A stretch of DNA of 28,158 nt from Pilasporangium apinafurcum (GCA_001600495.1 BCKE01000052.1:1-28158), one strand, 5' to 3'. Shown: positions 10,680-21,543, counted from the first letter of the stretch. Notes: generated by a model from the letters alone, not told the origin. Translations and numbers: made by a program.

Positions 10680-11757
10680 TGGGGGATAGAGGTTAAGTCA
10701 TCATTCAGGCATCATGACGACTTATCCTTTATTAAAGTCTATCCGAGATAATAAGTGATGTGTATTTTTATGTTTTATGTTTTCAAGATTTTGTTTTGGC
10801 GTTCAATATTCTGCCAAAATATTCTACATTAACTTCTTGTTCTTTACAACTTTCAAGCATGAAATTTGGATATGAATAGCAGAAGTTATGGCCAAGAACA
10901 TTTATTCATCCAAATCGAGAGGAATTTCGTCAGCAACCGCGAGAAATTTTTTCTCAACTTCCACGCAGTGAGCCATGTACCGCTGCCACATGTGCTCATC
11001 AAATGCATCCAAAGCGTCGTGGGCATGCTTCTCTACATCCGACAATGAAAAATTTACGTTGTGTTTTGCCACATATCCCTTCACATGTGCCCACACCATT
11101 TCAATTGGATTCAACTCTGGATGTCCAACTGGCAGAAGCCGAATGTCGCAGTTGAATGCTTTTGCCAAAACTGACACTTGGTAAATTGGTTTGGACTCGT
11201 TTGACTTACGCAGCTTTGCTAGCTCTACTCTCGTAAGTGTCATGTACGATCGCACTGTTCTTCATCATTGAATGGCTCACCGCTTTCAAGCTTCTTTCTA
11301 ATGGATACTACTGTTTGGGGGCTGATGTCGAAGCACACTGGTGTTTGATCTACAGGACGGGAAACACTAGCAACTTTTGTTGCTTGTCTCCCACTCAAAA
11401 TACGTCCTACAATCATTGATTGCGGCGGCAGTGTCGCAGGAGATGACACGGAAACGGCACTTTCTCTTCTCGGCAATCTTTTTGCCATTGCTACCGACCA
11501 TGTTCGATAAGTTGTTTCTCCCAAACCACTCTGCAGATTCAGGCAAATGAGTGCTTGGATCAAAGCTCTCCGTTTCCGCTTTTTCGTCAATCAGGGTTTA
11601 TTTTCGAAAAAAGCGTATTTCATCCAATAATGTGGCAAATGTTTTGTTGCCTGTTTTTCGTAAAAATCGACTCGCTTATTATCTCGGATAGACTTTAACC
11701 AAGGTAAAATCCCACCAGTGGGAATAATGGGCAATAGAGGTTAACCTCTACCCTTCA
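10680..11757 (-). mobile_element. Decayed Tc1/mariner-like DNA transposon with terminal inverted repeats
   Basis: A perfect 24-base inverted repeat (left 10732-10755, right 11675-11698) starts TTAAAGTCTATCCGAG. It lies inside a longer, weaker pair: the outer ends both read TAGAGGTTAA (about 10686-10695 and the complement near 11742-11751). Transposase remnants lie between them on the minus strand. The right outer part also forms a local palindrome around AGGTTAACCT. I could not fix a TA target duplication, so the exact ends are approximate. The element sits between the two Fanzor-tail copies. Confidence 0.7.
10902..11590 (-). pseudogene. DDE transposase (Tc1/mariner, IS630-like), internally deleted
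   Basis: Two minus-strand frames remain. 11590-11240 is a basic N-terminal piece with SPQTVVSIRKKLESGEPF, which looks like a DNA-binding helix-turn-helix segment. 11255-10902, in another frame, has HPELNPIEMVWAHVKGYVA and then LSDVEKHAHDAL. That is the typical third-acid block of DDE_3/Tc1-like transposases (the E of NPIE). The first two catalytic aspartates and the stretch around them are missing, and the pieces are out of frame with each other. The protein cannot be active. It could once have been moved by a full-length relative acting on the inverted ends. Confidence 0.75.
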
Positions 11758-11868
11758 TTTCACCTTGATAGAGATATTAACACTGCAAGAAACATCTTTC
11801 TCAAGAATGAACACTTACTCATCGAATCCAGGTGGCGGAGATGCCTACTCTGCGGTTGTCTAGTCTGA
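11758..11868 (+). pseudogene. Fanzor / TnpB-like RuvC-III tail, second copy
   Basis: The frame reads F-H-L-D-R-D-I-N-T-A-R-N-I-F-L and ends at TGA 11866-11868. It keeps the intact D-R-D-x-N-x-A-R-N motif that carries the third RuvC catalytic aspartate, unlike the left copy. Everything upstream of the motif is replaced by the end of the Tc1/mariner-like element, so only the last 37 or so codons remain. Confidence 0.7.
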
Positions 11869-11938
11869 GCTAGCTTTTGCAGTTGAGTCGGATCCAAACA
11901 TAAAACACGAGGTTCTCCCTGAGGTACTTTCGTATCTC
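11763..11938 (+). repeat. Right copy of the 176-base inverted repeat
   Basis: This is the inverted partner of 10139-10314. The terminal hairpin is at 11921-11938 (GAGGTAC, TTTC, GTATCTC). Beyond 11938 the sequence differs from that beyond the left copy. Confidence 0.9.
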
Positions 11939-12179
11939 GTCGAGATTCGAGGTTGATCGAAATAACTAAGTTTTGAGAAACGGACACGAATTACGGGACG
12001 TATCCTCTTAAACTAGGGACTACTTTGTGTTCTTTCACGTCGAAGAGTGTATGTCAGTTCGAGTCCAATGTCTTCGACCATGGCGGCCTAAAGCGGTGGA
12101 AGCAGGGAGACGACGAAGAAGCAGAATAACAAACGAACGGGAGTTTTTCAGACGACTACAATATACCAAAACGATAGAG

Positions 12180-15100
12180 ATGACAATGGTGATGACTTTA
12201 TGGGACTACGCGAAGGAAAACGAGCCAGAATTGGTGGCGCAACTCCTGGCGGAAGAGGGCGGCCAAGTACCTGTGGACGACATGAACGACTTGGGAGAGA
12301 CGGCACTGCACATTGCTGCCAGCAGTGGCCATGACGACGTCGTTCAGGTGCTGCTGCAGCACCAAGCGAGCCTTGTGGCGAAAGATTGGGTACGGAATAC
12401 AGTTTTCGTTGTTAGTTGCATTGCTCTTCGCTTATTGTGCCAGTTGTGTGTAATATTAGGAATCTGGCTGGACGCCATTGCACCGTAGTTTGTACCACCA
12501 ACATCTCTCAAGTAAGTTTGCCTTCTTTGTTTTTGTTTTACTTGTACTGTGGTGGTTGGCTGGCATTTGTCATTACTCGTTATTAATTGATGTTATGTCG
12601 TTGTGCTTTATGTAACAGCTTCGCTGTTACTGCTTCGTCATGCTCAGCTGTACTATGGGAAGAAATTTGCAAAGACCTATCTATATGACACGTTAGATAA
12701 TGGGCATCAGAGCCCCATTGACCTGCTTTCACGTCGATCTGCCGATGCGTTCCACCGCGAGGCAGCATTTGCTTCTGAACAGGCGTCACGCAGCGGAATG
12801 GTCTACACTTTCGGCAAAGCAGATTTCCAGGTGGAGTTGGTTTTTGTTTTCTTTCAGGGATTGATAGATGATTAACTGTGACAATATTTTTTATCAGCTG
12901 GGATACCATTTGCCACACGCAGATGTTCAATCCTCGCCACGCCTTGTTGAGCTACCGATTACGTCACCGATCGTTCAAATCAGTGCCAGCAAATATCACA
13001 CGATCGCTCTCAATAGTGCTGGTCAATGTTTCGTGTGGGGATTTGGCAAAGGTGGTCGGCTTGGAACTGGCACTGAATTCGAGTACGTGTGATTCCTTTC
13101 GCTGCGACAAATGTGTGAACTTCTCACGTTGTGTGGTTCTATTGCATGCATATATTTAGTCATGTGGAGCCTACACGGATTCTGTCACTCGACCAAATCC
13201 CAATCAAAAAGGTCGCTGCTGGGGAGAATCACACACTTGCACTCTCACGAAGTGGACAAATTTTCTCTTGGGGATCGAATAGCTTCGGCCAGCTCGGTCA
13301 CAATGTCAAGACCTGTACATACCAAAGCCGACTGACGCCAAAGCGAATTGATACCTTCCGTGGACTTGTGATGGTCGATGTTGCTGCCTCTGGTTGCCAT
13401 TCCGCTGCTATTTGTGGTGAAAATGGATCCGTTTTCACCTGGGGAAGTAATCGCAAAGGTCAACTTGGACGCAAAGAGGGATTCGGGAACGATCAGCCGT
13501 ACCCCACTCCACGATGTGTCGATGCATTACTTCTTCATCATCCCATTTCAGCGATTTATGAAGATTTTGACGACATGAAGGCGGTGTCGTTAGCACTTTC
13601 AGATGCGCATACTAGCGTCATTTTGCGTTGCACGACCAATGGACGGAGCCATGGCCAGGTGTGGCAATTTGGATACGGATCCCACGTCCCCACGCGAATT
13701 AATTTTCAAGACAAGAGACGCACAAGCAGTCTCCTGATGAGCGATTTATGGACGCCAACGTGGAAGCTGAAGAGTACGGATATTATACAAATTTCCTGCG
13801 CACAAAATCATTCTATTGCGCTCACTGCATGTGGCTCAGTGTATACGTGGGGTCACAACTCTCCGGCACTCTCACACCATCCGTCTGACAAGAACAAGAA
13901 GCCTTTCGCACTCGGTGCTCCTCAGAAAGTCTCGTTAGAGAAGTATGGTTCAGTTACGAGCATCTGTGCTTCCCAAGACCACTGTGCGGTGGTTACGAGA
14001 AATGGCGATCTGGTAACATGGGGGTGTGCACCACAGGGTGTGTTGGGGCACGGTCAAGGAAACACGTGGCAGCCAAGTCCTAAGCGTGTAGCTGGCGTCA
14101 AGAAAGCGCTGGCAGTAGCTACTGGGCACCAGCATACAGCCGTTTTGGTGGCACCATTCAACCCTTTTAATAATTACATGGAGTCAAGCGCCGTACCATC
14201 CTTACAAGCATTGTTGCAGCGCCAGATTATGCGGTATATGGATATTTCCAATTGTGCGACAGTATGGAAATATGCCGAGCTGATGAACGCTAAGAGCCTT
14301 CATGATCATTGCCTCGAGTATATGCGCATGAATTGGGACGCTGTGCTGGATATAACCGGCAGAGAGCGGATGGAGACGTTGTTTGAGCTTTTTCTTCCTC
14401 CACAACCAGAGGTCATGCTTGAGCTGAAGCAGCATGCACACATGATTATCCCTCTCCAAGCGAACCCTGTAACTATGTCTCCGATGCTACATAGTCTGAA
14501 GACGCCTTCATTAGGGAGGCCAGGTAAACGAATCGTTAAACGAGACGGACCCGAGTCGGAAGTGTCCTTGGCCGTGGTGAATACGTCGAAAAATTTACCA
14601 GATGAAGCACCTGCTCCATCCGACAATGCTGTTGCAGCGGTTATAGGAGAACAAGCACGTCAGCAGTCGGTTAATGTGAAAAGCGGATCCCGTCGCAAGA
14701 CAGGAAAGTTTGTATCGCTGGACACATTCTTGTCAAATCGAAGCACGGAAAGTACGACAAGGTGTACTAAAAATCCTGCTATGGTAACTAGCGTTCTCAG
14801 TCCATGGAGTATTCCAGCAGCTTCGCCAAAGGAGGAGGGTCAAAGTATCGAAGAGCTGGAGGTTTTTTCATTGGATAAGAGCAAACCTTCTTCACGGAAG
14901 GGTAGCACCGATGATGTTGCTCCATCAATAACTGCTATGAGAAAAGCCAGCATTGGAAGTGGGTATGCAGCGAGTCCACGTATATACCCGAATGCATCAC
15001 CAGTTTTGCAGAGCGGTAAACAGGTGCTGGGACAGGATGGTTTGGAGCATCGGCAAGTCTCGACGTTCTCTTTAGACGCGTTCATCCGCAAACCTTCACA

Positions 15101-15944
15101 AAAAGGACGAAAAAAAAGTAACGCGGAGGAGCTCGAGCAAAGTAAACCAACAACGTGGACAGTTGTCCCTGAATCTCAACGCGCTCCAACGAAGACATTG
15201 CAGGAAATTCAAGCGGAAGAACAGGCCAGAGCAGCAGCAGAAGCTGAGGCGAAAGCTCGCCTCGGTGGGTTTACCAGACGACCGTCATCGACTATCAATA
15301 GCTGGGGGCTATGCGAAACGCCAGGTCATGTGTCCTTGGCGGAGGTGCAGAAACTGCAGGAAGAGCAAGAGTTCTTGGCGCAACAGCGTGCGATTTTGGA
15401 GGAGATTGAGCGCGAACGAAGTAACAAGGGCAGAAAAATAAAGGTAGCTGCTGCTGCGACTACTAATGAAGCTGGTGTTGATGTAAAACAGTCGAAAGCA
15501 AAGGGCAAGAAGAAGAAGAATAAATCTCTAGCAAAGGATGATGCAATACAAGGTAACACTGCATCTTTGAGCCATAAAGCGAGGAAGAAGAAGGCATCAG
15601 AAACCACAAATACAGCAAAATCTCCTGAGGAATTAAAAGAAGTGGGAGGAGCTGCTAAGAAGATGAAGAAGAAAAAAGAGAAAGCACCACGCAACACAAC
15701 AGCGGCAGCTGCCTCATCGACGGGAAGTGCCAACCCATCGTCCAATGGGGTAGTGGAAGAGACGGCGCGTAATCGTTCCAAGGATGGGCGCAAACAGAGC
15801 ACACGTACGACCATCTCAGCCACTGATCGACACGAAAAAAAGAAGCCAACCAGAGAAACATCTCGAGCATCGTTTAATGTGAATGCAGCGCCATTCCAGC
15901 CCCAGGAGCCATCAGAATCTGGTAGATCAATCGCGGCTGCATGA
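12180..15944 (+). CDS. Ankyrin-RCC1 protein related to IBtk (inhibitor of Bruton tyrosine kinase)
   Basis: Exons are 12180-12389, 12460-12511, 12619-12830, 12898-13082 and 13160-15944, giving 1147 aa with every junction in frame. Residues about 35-130 hold ankyrin repeats (GETALHIAASSGHDDVVQVLL; GWTPLHRSLYHQH). Residues about 150-545 hold about seven RCC1 repeats (VWGFGKGGRLG, SWGSNSFGQLG, TWGSNRKGQLG, VYTWGHN, TWGCAPQGVLG). A helical segment at 565-635 (ATVWKYAELMNAKSLHDHCLEY) matches the region after the second BTB domain of IBtk. The BTB cores that IBtk carries between them are not visible. The tail has FSLD-type motifs, EIQ/EVQ coiled coils (896-974) and Lys-rich runs (978-1065). IBtk proteins are scaffolds and CUL3 adaptors; without BTB domains the CUL3 role is doubtful. 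I chose the ATG at 12180 as the first one next to the ankyrin fold; in-frame ATGs exist at 12027 and 12051. Confidence 0.82.
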
Positions 15945-16836
15945 AATGAGGCCATGATGGCCATATTGCTTCAGCCTTCCAACTAATTGCGTATCATGGG
16001 TGATTATATTTGATACTGTGTAGATGTATCCTGTGGAAATAAATACAATTTCTATTTCCTGCTGCAGCATTTAGTAAATCGCTTATTAATACCTTTATTT
16101 TATAGTATATGCAGCAAATTTTATGCAGCCATCTCTGATTGGCCGTTGGTTAAAATTGCACCAAGCAACTTCAATATGATGTGCCTGTTTTTGCAAACTG
16201 GACCTTTCAAATTTACTCATCATATTAAAAAAAATATTATATATCAAAGTCATGAGACAAAGGTTTGTTAGTTGAAGAAACCCAGGTTTTAGCTTAATTA
16301 AATTATATCCTTGCATTGTAAATGGATAATGGGAGAGCAATATGATAAAACGTTTTTCAAAGGGTATTGAAAGAAAAAGAAGAAATAGCGTGAGAGGAGC
16401 ACCCAAGGACACATCCGTTAAACACACACCAACCACAAACGGTTCGCGTTCAAAACACCGACTGCACCGAGAAGTCCAAACGGCGCACCCCTCAGTGCGT
16501 TTGTTCAGCTTCCTTTATTTTCTGTTGACTTTCCTCTTGCCGGTAGCGTTAGTTCAACATGAACATCAAATCAAAGAGACCCATTATCTGGATTTTTTTT
16601 GTGAGGCAGATGCCATCAAGTATAAAATTAGCGAACAGACGGTCGTATGTCTCTCACACGTGCGTGAAAGCTGGAGCCATTTCTCTGCTTCAAACCGCAT
16701 AGACAAGCAGAACTGTCGCCAGTATCTCTTCTCTCGATCTGTGTAACCCTGCGCTTCACTTCTTAATCCGTTCACCATAGTGTTCACGATCGATATCGAA
16801 GCGCTCGAGCCCTGGCAGAGCGAGTGGCAGAACGAC
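15945..16836. other. Intergenic region with poly(A) signal
   Basis: This is AT-rich DNA downstream of the IBtk-like gene. An AATAAA at 16038-16043, 94 bases after the stop codon, is its likely poly(A) signal. A plus-strand frame at 16342-16746, with a hydrophobic stretch (FLYFLLTFLLPVALV), may be chance. Alternatively it may hold a 5' exon of the phosphatase gene, ending at 16600 before GTGAGG and joining at 16781. I cannot decide between these. Confidence 0.4.
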
Positions 16837-18808
16837 ATGGCGCTCTTGAGCTGCACGAAACGCCAACGCGCGCTGCTCTGGCATCGTCACCAGCGCGCAT
16901 TGGTACACCGCAAGTCGCTGAGCAAGAAGCGCACAACCGCTGCTACTACTTCCGCTTCGCCAGGTGCATCCACATCAACCACCACGCCTATTCCAGCATT
17001 TGTGGCTAATCAACCACTACCACCACCTCCTCCTCCTCCATTGACTACTCATCCGAGTATGATGACATCAGTTCGCCATGTGAACACCATGACAAAGCCT
17101 ATGAGTTTACCTGCCGCTGCACTCGCGACCGAACCGACCAAAAGCGCGGAATTGCCGGTAGAAAAAGATCAGCAGTCGAAACCAGAGACGGAAGATACGA
17201 GCGGTAATGACAATAAGGACTCGAAATCAACGGATTCCCAGGAACCACTGTCATGGACATCGCCGTCATCGTGGCGGACGATGTTCTTGACTTTTTTTGC
17301 CATGATCCAGCCCGAGTGGTCCAAAGAGGTGAGGCGCTTTAACATTGAGCAGTTATGCTGGTGTTATTTTCTTTTTACTGATTATAGTGTGATTTTTGTC
17401 ATAGAGAATGGAGATTGAAAATGATTTTCTCGATGATCTCCGCATTAGTTCAGTACCACCGGCGATCTCGGACGTTGTAGTAAGCAAAGACCGAGGTATG
17501 GACAGTCACGTTGCCTTATGAGTGAATGCATTTGAGTTTTTCCTAATTGTGTACTGTCCATGGTAGAATTGTTTTGGCGATATGATATGGACAGTTATGC
17601 CGCGAATCGCCACAATGAAGATCGGTCGCAGTATGTGTTGGATGCGCTTGAAGAACGCCAAACAGGCGTTAAGTCATCTGTCTTCTTCTGTGCATGTTAC
17701 GATGGACATGGCGGTGAGGAGGCCGTGGAATTTGTCCAAGGCCACCTCTACGAAAATATTAAACAGCATCTCATCACGGGTAAAGAAACAGTGGCACACG
17801 CCATCCTCAGCGTAAGTAGACCATGCTAGCCGAAATGGATGCATTGTTCTATCAATAATAGTTACAAACTCTGATTTATTCATTTAGGGGTTCAAAGATA
17901 CAGACGAGGAATTCAATCGCCAAAGTCAACTGCAATTCCAACGGGGCCATTGGTCTGCATGTTCAGGTACGAACTTCTCCATAATTGAGAAGCAAAATGT
18001 GTCAACAGTGTGGATAACGATGTGACTGTTTCATGTGTATATGTACAGTTGGCGCGTGTGCTGTGATTGCCTTAGTAGTTGGGAAAAGGCTATACGTCGC
18101 CAGCTGCGGCGACTGCCGCGCCGTTATGGCTTTCCGTGAATCTGATGGTACACTCAGCGTCGAACAAATCACATTTGACCACTCAGCCAACGACGAACGC
18201 GAACAGCGCCGTCTACGTGTGCTTTATCCAGAAGACTATGACATTGTGCGCGAAATAGGGAACAAGAATTTCTACGTCAAAGGACGTCTGCAGCCCACAC
18301 GGTCCATTGGGGATACGTACATGAAAGTCAAAGAGGTCAATCGAGCACCGATGCCTCGTGGACTGCGCATTCATGGTAGCTTCAAGCGTCCGTACATCAC
18401 TGGTATGTGTTCATGTGTATGGGTGTATAAACACTACATCAATTATTCTAACTGTATGGTCACTTTCATCTACTGTCATTTACAGCGGTGCCTGATGTGT
18501 TTGAAGTGGACTTAACCGATCGTCAACCAGAGTTTTTAGTACTTGGATCGGATGGTCTCTACGGCGAAATGGAAAATCAAGAGATTATCCAAATGGTCGC
18601 CAAATTCCGCGAACAGGGCGTCGAAAATGTCAGTTTGGCCATGCGGTCAGCAGTGCTGGGACGAATCGCTAATCTTTATGGACTGTCAACCAAAGACATG
18701 GAAAATATTTTGCCAGGCGAGCGACGCAATTACCATGACGACATCACAATTGATGTGCTACATTTCTCTCCTCCGTTGAGCTGCAAAATCGAGGCACCTG
18801 CTGCATAG
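16837..18808 (+). CDS. PP2C-family protein phosphatase, pyruvate dehydrogenase phosphatase-like
   Basis: Exons are 16837-17328, 17405-17495, 17567-17811, 17888-17966, 18049-18402 and 18486-18808, giving 527 aa from this ATG. The PPM motifs are in order: RHNEDR, YDGHGG (about residue 239), SCGDCRAV (about 319), FDHSANDEREQRRL, GRLQPTRSIGD (about 381), LGSDGLYGEM (about 441) and YHDDITI (about 503). The aspartates that bind the two Mn/Mg ions are present. The long insert after SCGDCRAV and the NEREQ block are typical of the PDP branch. The N-terminal 165 residues are Ser/Thr/Pro-rich with a poly-Pro run, and no clear mitochondrial presequence is seen. The coding-like frame continues upstream to about 16781 behind a possible TAG acceptor, so the true start may be in an earlier exon. 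The class is certain; the substrate is not. Confidence 0.9.
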
Positions 18809-19331
18809 TTGTATGAGCTACTGCATAAATATTCCTGTGGCGGATGGCGTTTGAGTAACTTATCACGTCTGCATCGTTGAGGTTGGTGGTCGTCGCATAT
18901 TTGAATTTGATTTATGTGGGGAATGTCTCTTTGGGGACATGTTCATTGCAGAGGGGAGTTGTTTGCAGTCTTCAGTTGGGCATAGCTGCTCTTCCCGTTT
19001 GCGATGTGTATTTATTTGGAAGGAACGTATAAGTAAAGAAAAAACATGTATCTTTATCGCAATTGCATTGCCATTTTGGTTGTGTTCATGCTTCTCCAAT
19101 GTCTACAACCAAGATGTGCCAATTCTTGACATGTCTGGTATTTTACAATGGGTTGACTCATTTTCCGGTAATTTACTCAAAACAAGCCATTCTATTGGCT
19201 AATATGTGTAATTTTCTGTTCACAGACTTGTAATTTTTTTGTTTTTTTGCCGGTCATTTTTTGAATTTTCAGACTGTTTGGCGGAAAGCAGGGTAAGGAA
19301 GCAGCAACATAAAGAGAGGCAAGCTTCATCA
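18809..19331. other. Intergenic region
   Basis: This is AT-rich spacer between the phosphatase gene and the next plus-strand gene. ATAAAT-type A/T runs after 18820 may serve as a weak poly(A) signal. A possible acceptor at 19270 (TTTCAG) would allow an extra 5' exon for the next gene, but no ATG was found to support it. Confidence 0.4.
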
Positions 19332-20736
19332 ATGGTTTCGCGTCCGATTACTACTGCGCCGTCATCATCACTCATAGAGAAGCGGAGGCGAAGGAAGGCG
19401 CAGCAAGGGTGCGTAAATGCTTGGCTCTTTGGTTTGGCTTATGTGCTTCGACGGCGCTCTCGATCATGGTTACCATGAACGTCTTGCTAACTCGCAATTT
19501 TTTATCTCTGTTTTGTACGACATAGTGATGGCGCTGGAGGTCATGTCAGCCGTCAAGGCTTTGTCTTTGATGTGAATGATGAAGAGAAACCTGTTGTATC
19601 AAATAAAGATCCCGCTGGCGCAGAAATGTTTGTTTTTCGCGTGCGAAAGAAGAGCGTGAAACACGCTGTTGATCCCGCGACAGCATCGGCAGCGTTGTTA
19701 CACAAGAAGGAGAAAGCTGAGAAAGAGAAACTCCGGAAAGAACGAGCACAACAGCAGAAAGAGGATGAAGCCAGAGATGCACAGACTATTGCTGAATTGA
19801 AAAACAAATTGACACCTGACCAGCTCGCGCTCATTCGGATCATGCAAAGCCAAGTGCGACGGGAACTACGGAAAACAAAAAAAGAGTTTGCAACATCATC
19901 CGCTAGACGCGACATTATGCAATTGAGTGAGTTATGTCACTGCGACCATGCATGAGCAGAAAGTCTAATGTGCTTATATTCGGTGTGATGGCTATTGATG
20001 CAGGTGAAAAAAGTCTTCAGGCACTGAAGGAATGCATGGCAACTTTTCTCACTGAATGTCCACCTACCAACGCATCGGTAATAAATCTGAGTAGCGGCAA
20101 AATGTGCCTGAGCGGATTGGAAACTAATTTATAAATGTGGGATGAGCAGATTAAGCTTCCAAATCCAGAAAATGCGCGGATGCGGGCGCTGATAAGCACT
20201 CACGAAGCACGTTTGGCTGGGTGAGACAATGGAACTTTTTGACTGATGAAGTTACGAACTGTGTTGCTAAGATTATATCACACTGGTGTAGGTTTGAAAA
20301 AGAGGAAGCGCAATGGGAAGAAATTGTGGCGAAAATCGAAGCCGAACAGCAAACACCATCATCTGAAGACAAGGACGAAGACATGCCCGAAGTCGTTACA
20401 TACGAGCCCAAAATCGCACAGCAAATCCATGAGCTTCAGAGCAGTGTCATTGAGGAGATTCGTACGACTACTACGCAACGGGTATGTTACTATGCGTTGT
20501 TCATGGATTTGTTATGTGTTTGGTGCTGACATATTCTTTGTTGGATACAACAGTTGCAACTGCTTGCAGCATCAATGCAATCCGTAGATCGTCTGATTTT
20601 ACAGGCAGAGATGAAGAAGGCAAAGCTTTTTGAAGCGTTCCACGACAGCGCCTTCAAAGGCTACGCCAACGTGGCCGATCCCAAGGAAAACCTGCGCGCT
20701 TTGCTCAAGTTTTCCCACACGCCCACATCCACATAA
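19332..20736 (+). CDS. Coiled-coil protein, candidate kinetochore subunit Dsn1/Mis13
   Basis: Exons are 19332-19408, 19526-19926, 20004-20077, 20150-20220, 20292-20481 and 20554-20736. All junction phases fit and give 331 aa, close to human DSN1 (356 aa). The N-terminus is basic (SSLIEKRRRRK); residues about 70-130 form a charged coiled coil (KKEKAEKEKLRKERAQQQKE). The signature for the call is LPNPEN followed by helix and FEKEEAQWEEI (residues about 185-225). This resembles the L-P-N-P-x-N ... L-x-x-E-x-x-x-W block of the Mis13/Dsn1 family. The C-terminal helices (QLLAASMQSVDRLILQAEMKKAKLFEAFHD) fit a bundle in the Mis12 complex, which links centromere to microtubule-binding proteins. The similarity is short, so another coiled-coil family is possible. 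The exon 4 acceptor could be three bases earlier (20147). Confidence 0.55.
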
Positions 20737-20832
20737 CGTGTTATATAGTGAATTTAACAGATATTTCCATTATATTTTGTTGTTTTAAATAAGTGACTAG
20801 CCCCAGATGAGTGACATTTTTGTGGATGAATA

Positions 20833-21430
20833 GTGGATCTCGCTATCCACATGGAAACTACAGCTGGATGGGTGGTTGTGGAGTCGTATAGCTGCCCCTC
20901 TATGCTGAAGGAGAGATCGCTCTCTCGATCCACGTGGAGGTCGATGAGGAAACCTTCATGCTTCATGAAAACCACATCGAAAATCCGAAGCTCTATCTGC
21001 GATTCTCCGTCGAGATGTACGATGTTGCGAAAACGCACGCAAGAATAAGAACCAGGAACGGAAATGATACGCAAAACAGGGGATATCCCATGTGTTTTCA
21101 AGCGTAGCTTGCGGCTCTTTTTTGCCGGCGAGTCGAACGACGAAAAAAGTGTCGATGAGTATGCAGTAAAACGTTCGATCGCGGTAGCTTTTGTGGAGAC
21201 AAAAATTTGTATAGAGCCATATTATAGTTGGGCTGACTTGGATGGGATACTACTTTACACTAATTTTTACTACAATCCATCTGGCAGCGCATAGACTCGA
21301 GATGATTTACTTTTCGGGTATCTGGATGTTTATCCATTTTGCCCTGAGCTGATTGTGTCGGAACTGATGCCGACTCATTCACGGCTGTTTTTACTCCCAA
21401 GCGGTCGACAGCATGCTTCCTCCGCATACA
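20833..21430 (+). pseudogene. Decayed reading frame of unknown family
   Basis: Protein-like pieces follow one another on the plus strand but change frame or hit stops: METTAGWVVVESYSCP (from 20851), LYAEGEIALSIHVEVDEETF (from 20898, next frame), EKSVDEYAVKRSIAVAF (about 21145), then DDLLFGYLDVYPFCPEL after a TAG at 21292-21294. It may be an old gene that lost its frame, or short exons I cannot join. I recognise no domain. An antisense frame at 20754-21101 is also open, so the strand is not certain. Confidence 0.3.
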
Positions 21431-21543
21431 TCGCTTGAGACAAGTTAAATAATATGTACGTGGCTGGTGTTGGAGCTGTCAACCTGACGACGATCCGCAG
21501 CGTAGTTGTGATAGTTGTCGCCTGGATCTCCGATCTCCTTGAC

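Noticed and set aside
10139-11938. CRISPR array
   Set aside because: There are only two copies, inverted and 1.4 kb apart, with coding content; this is not a direct-repeat/spacer array.
11760-11987. Minus-strand 75-codon frame
   Set aside because: It is the antisense of the Fanzor-tail repeat; the plus strand carries the recognisable RuvC-III motif.
15326-15964. Minus-strand open frame of 212 codons
   Set aside because: It is antisense to the Lys-rich, AAG-repeat tail of the IBtk-like gene. Runs of Phe and Ser are what the complement of Lys/Ala codons gives.
16095-16436. Minus-strand hydrophobic frame
   Set aside because: AT-rich intergenic DNA readily gives Leu/Phe/Ile frames; no neighbours or motifs support it.
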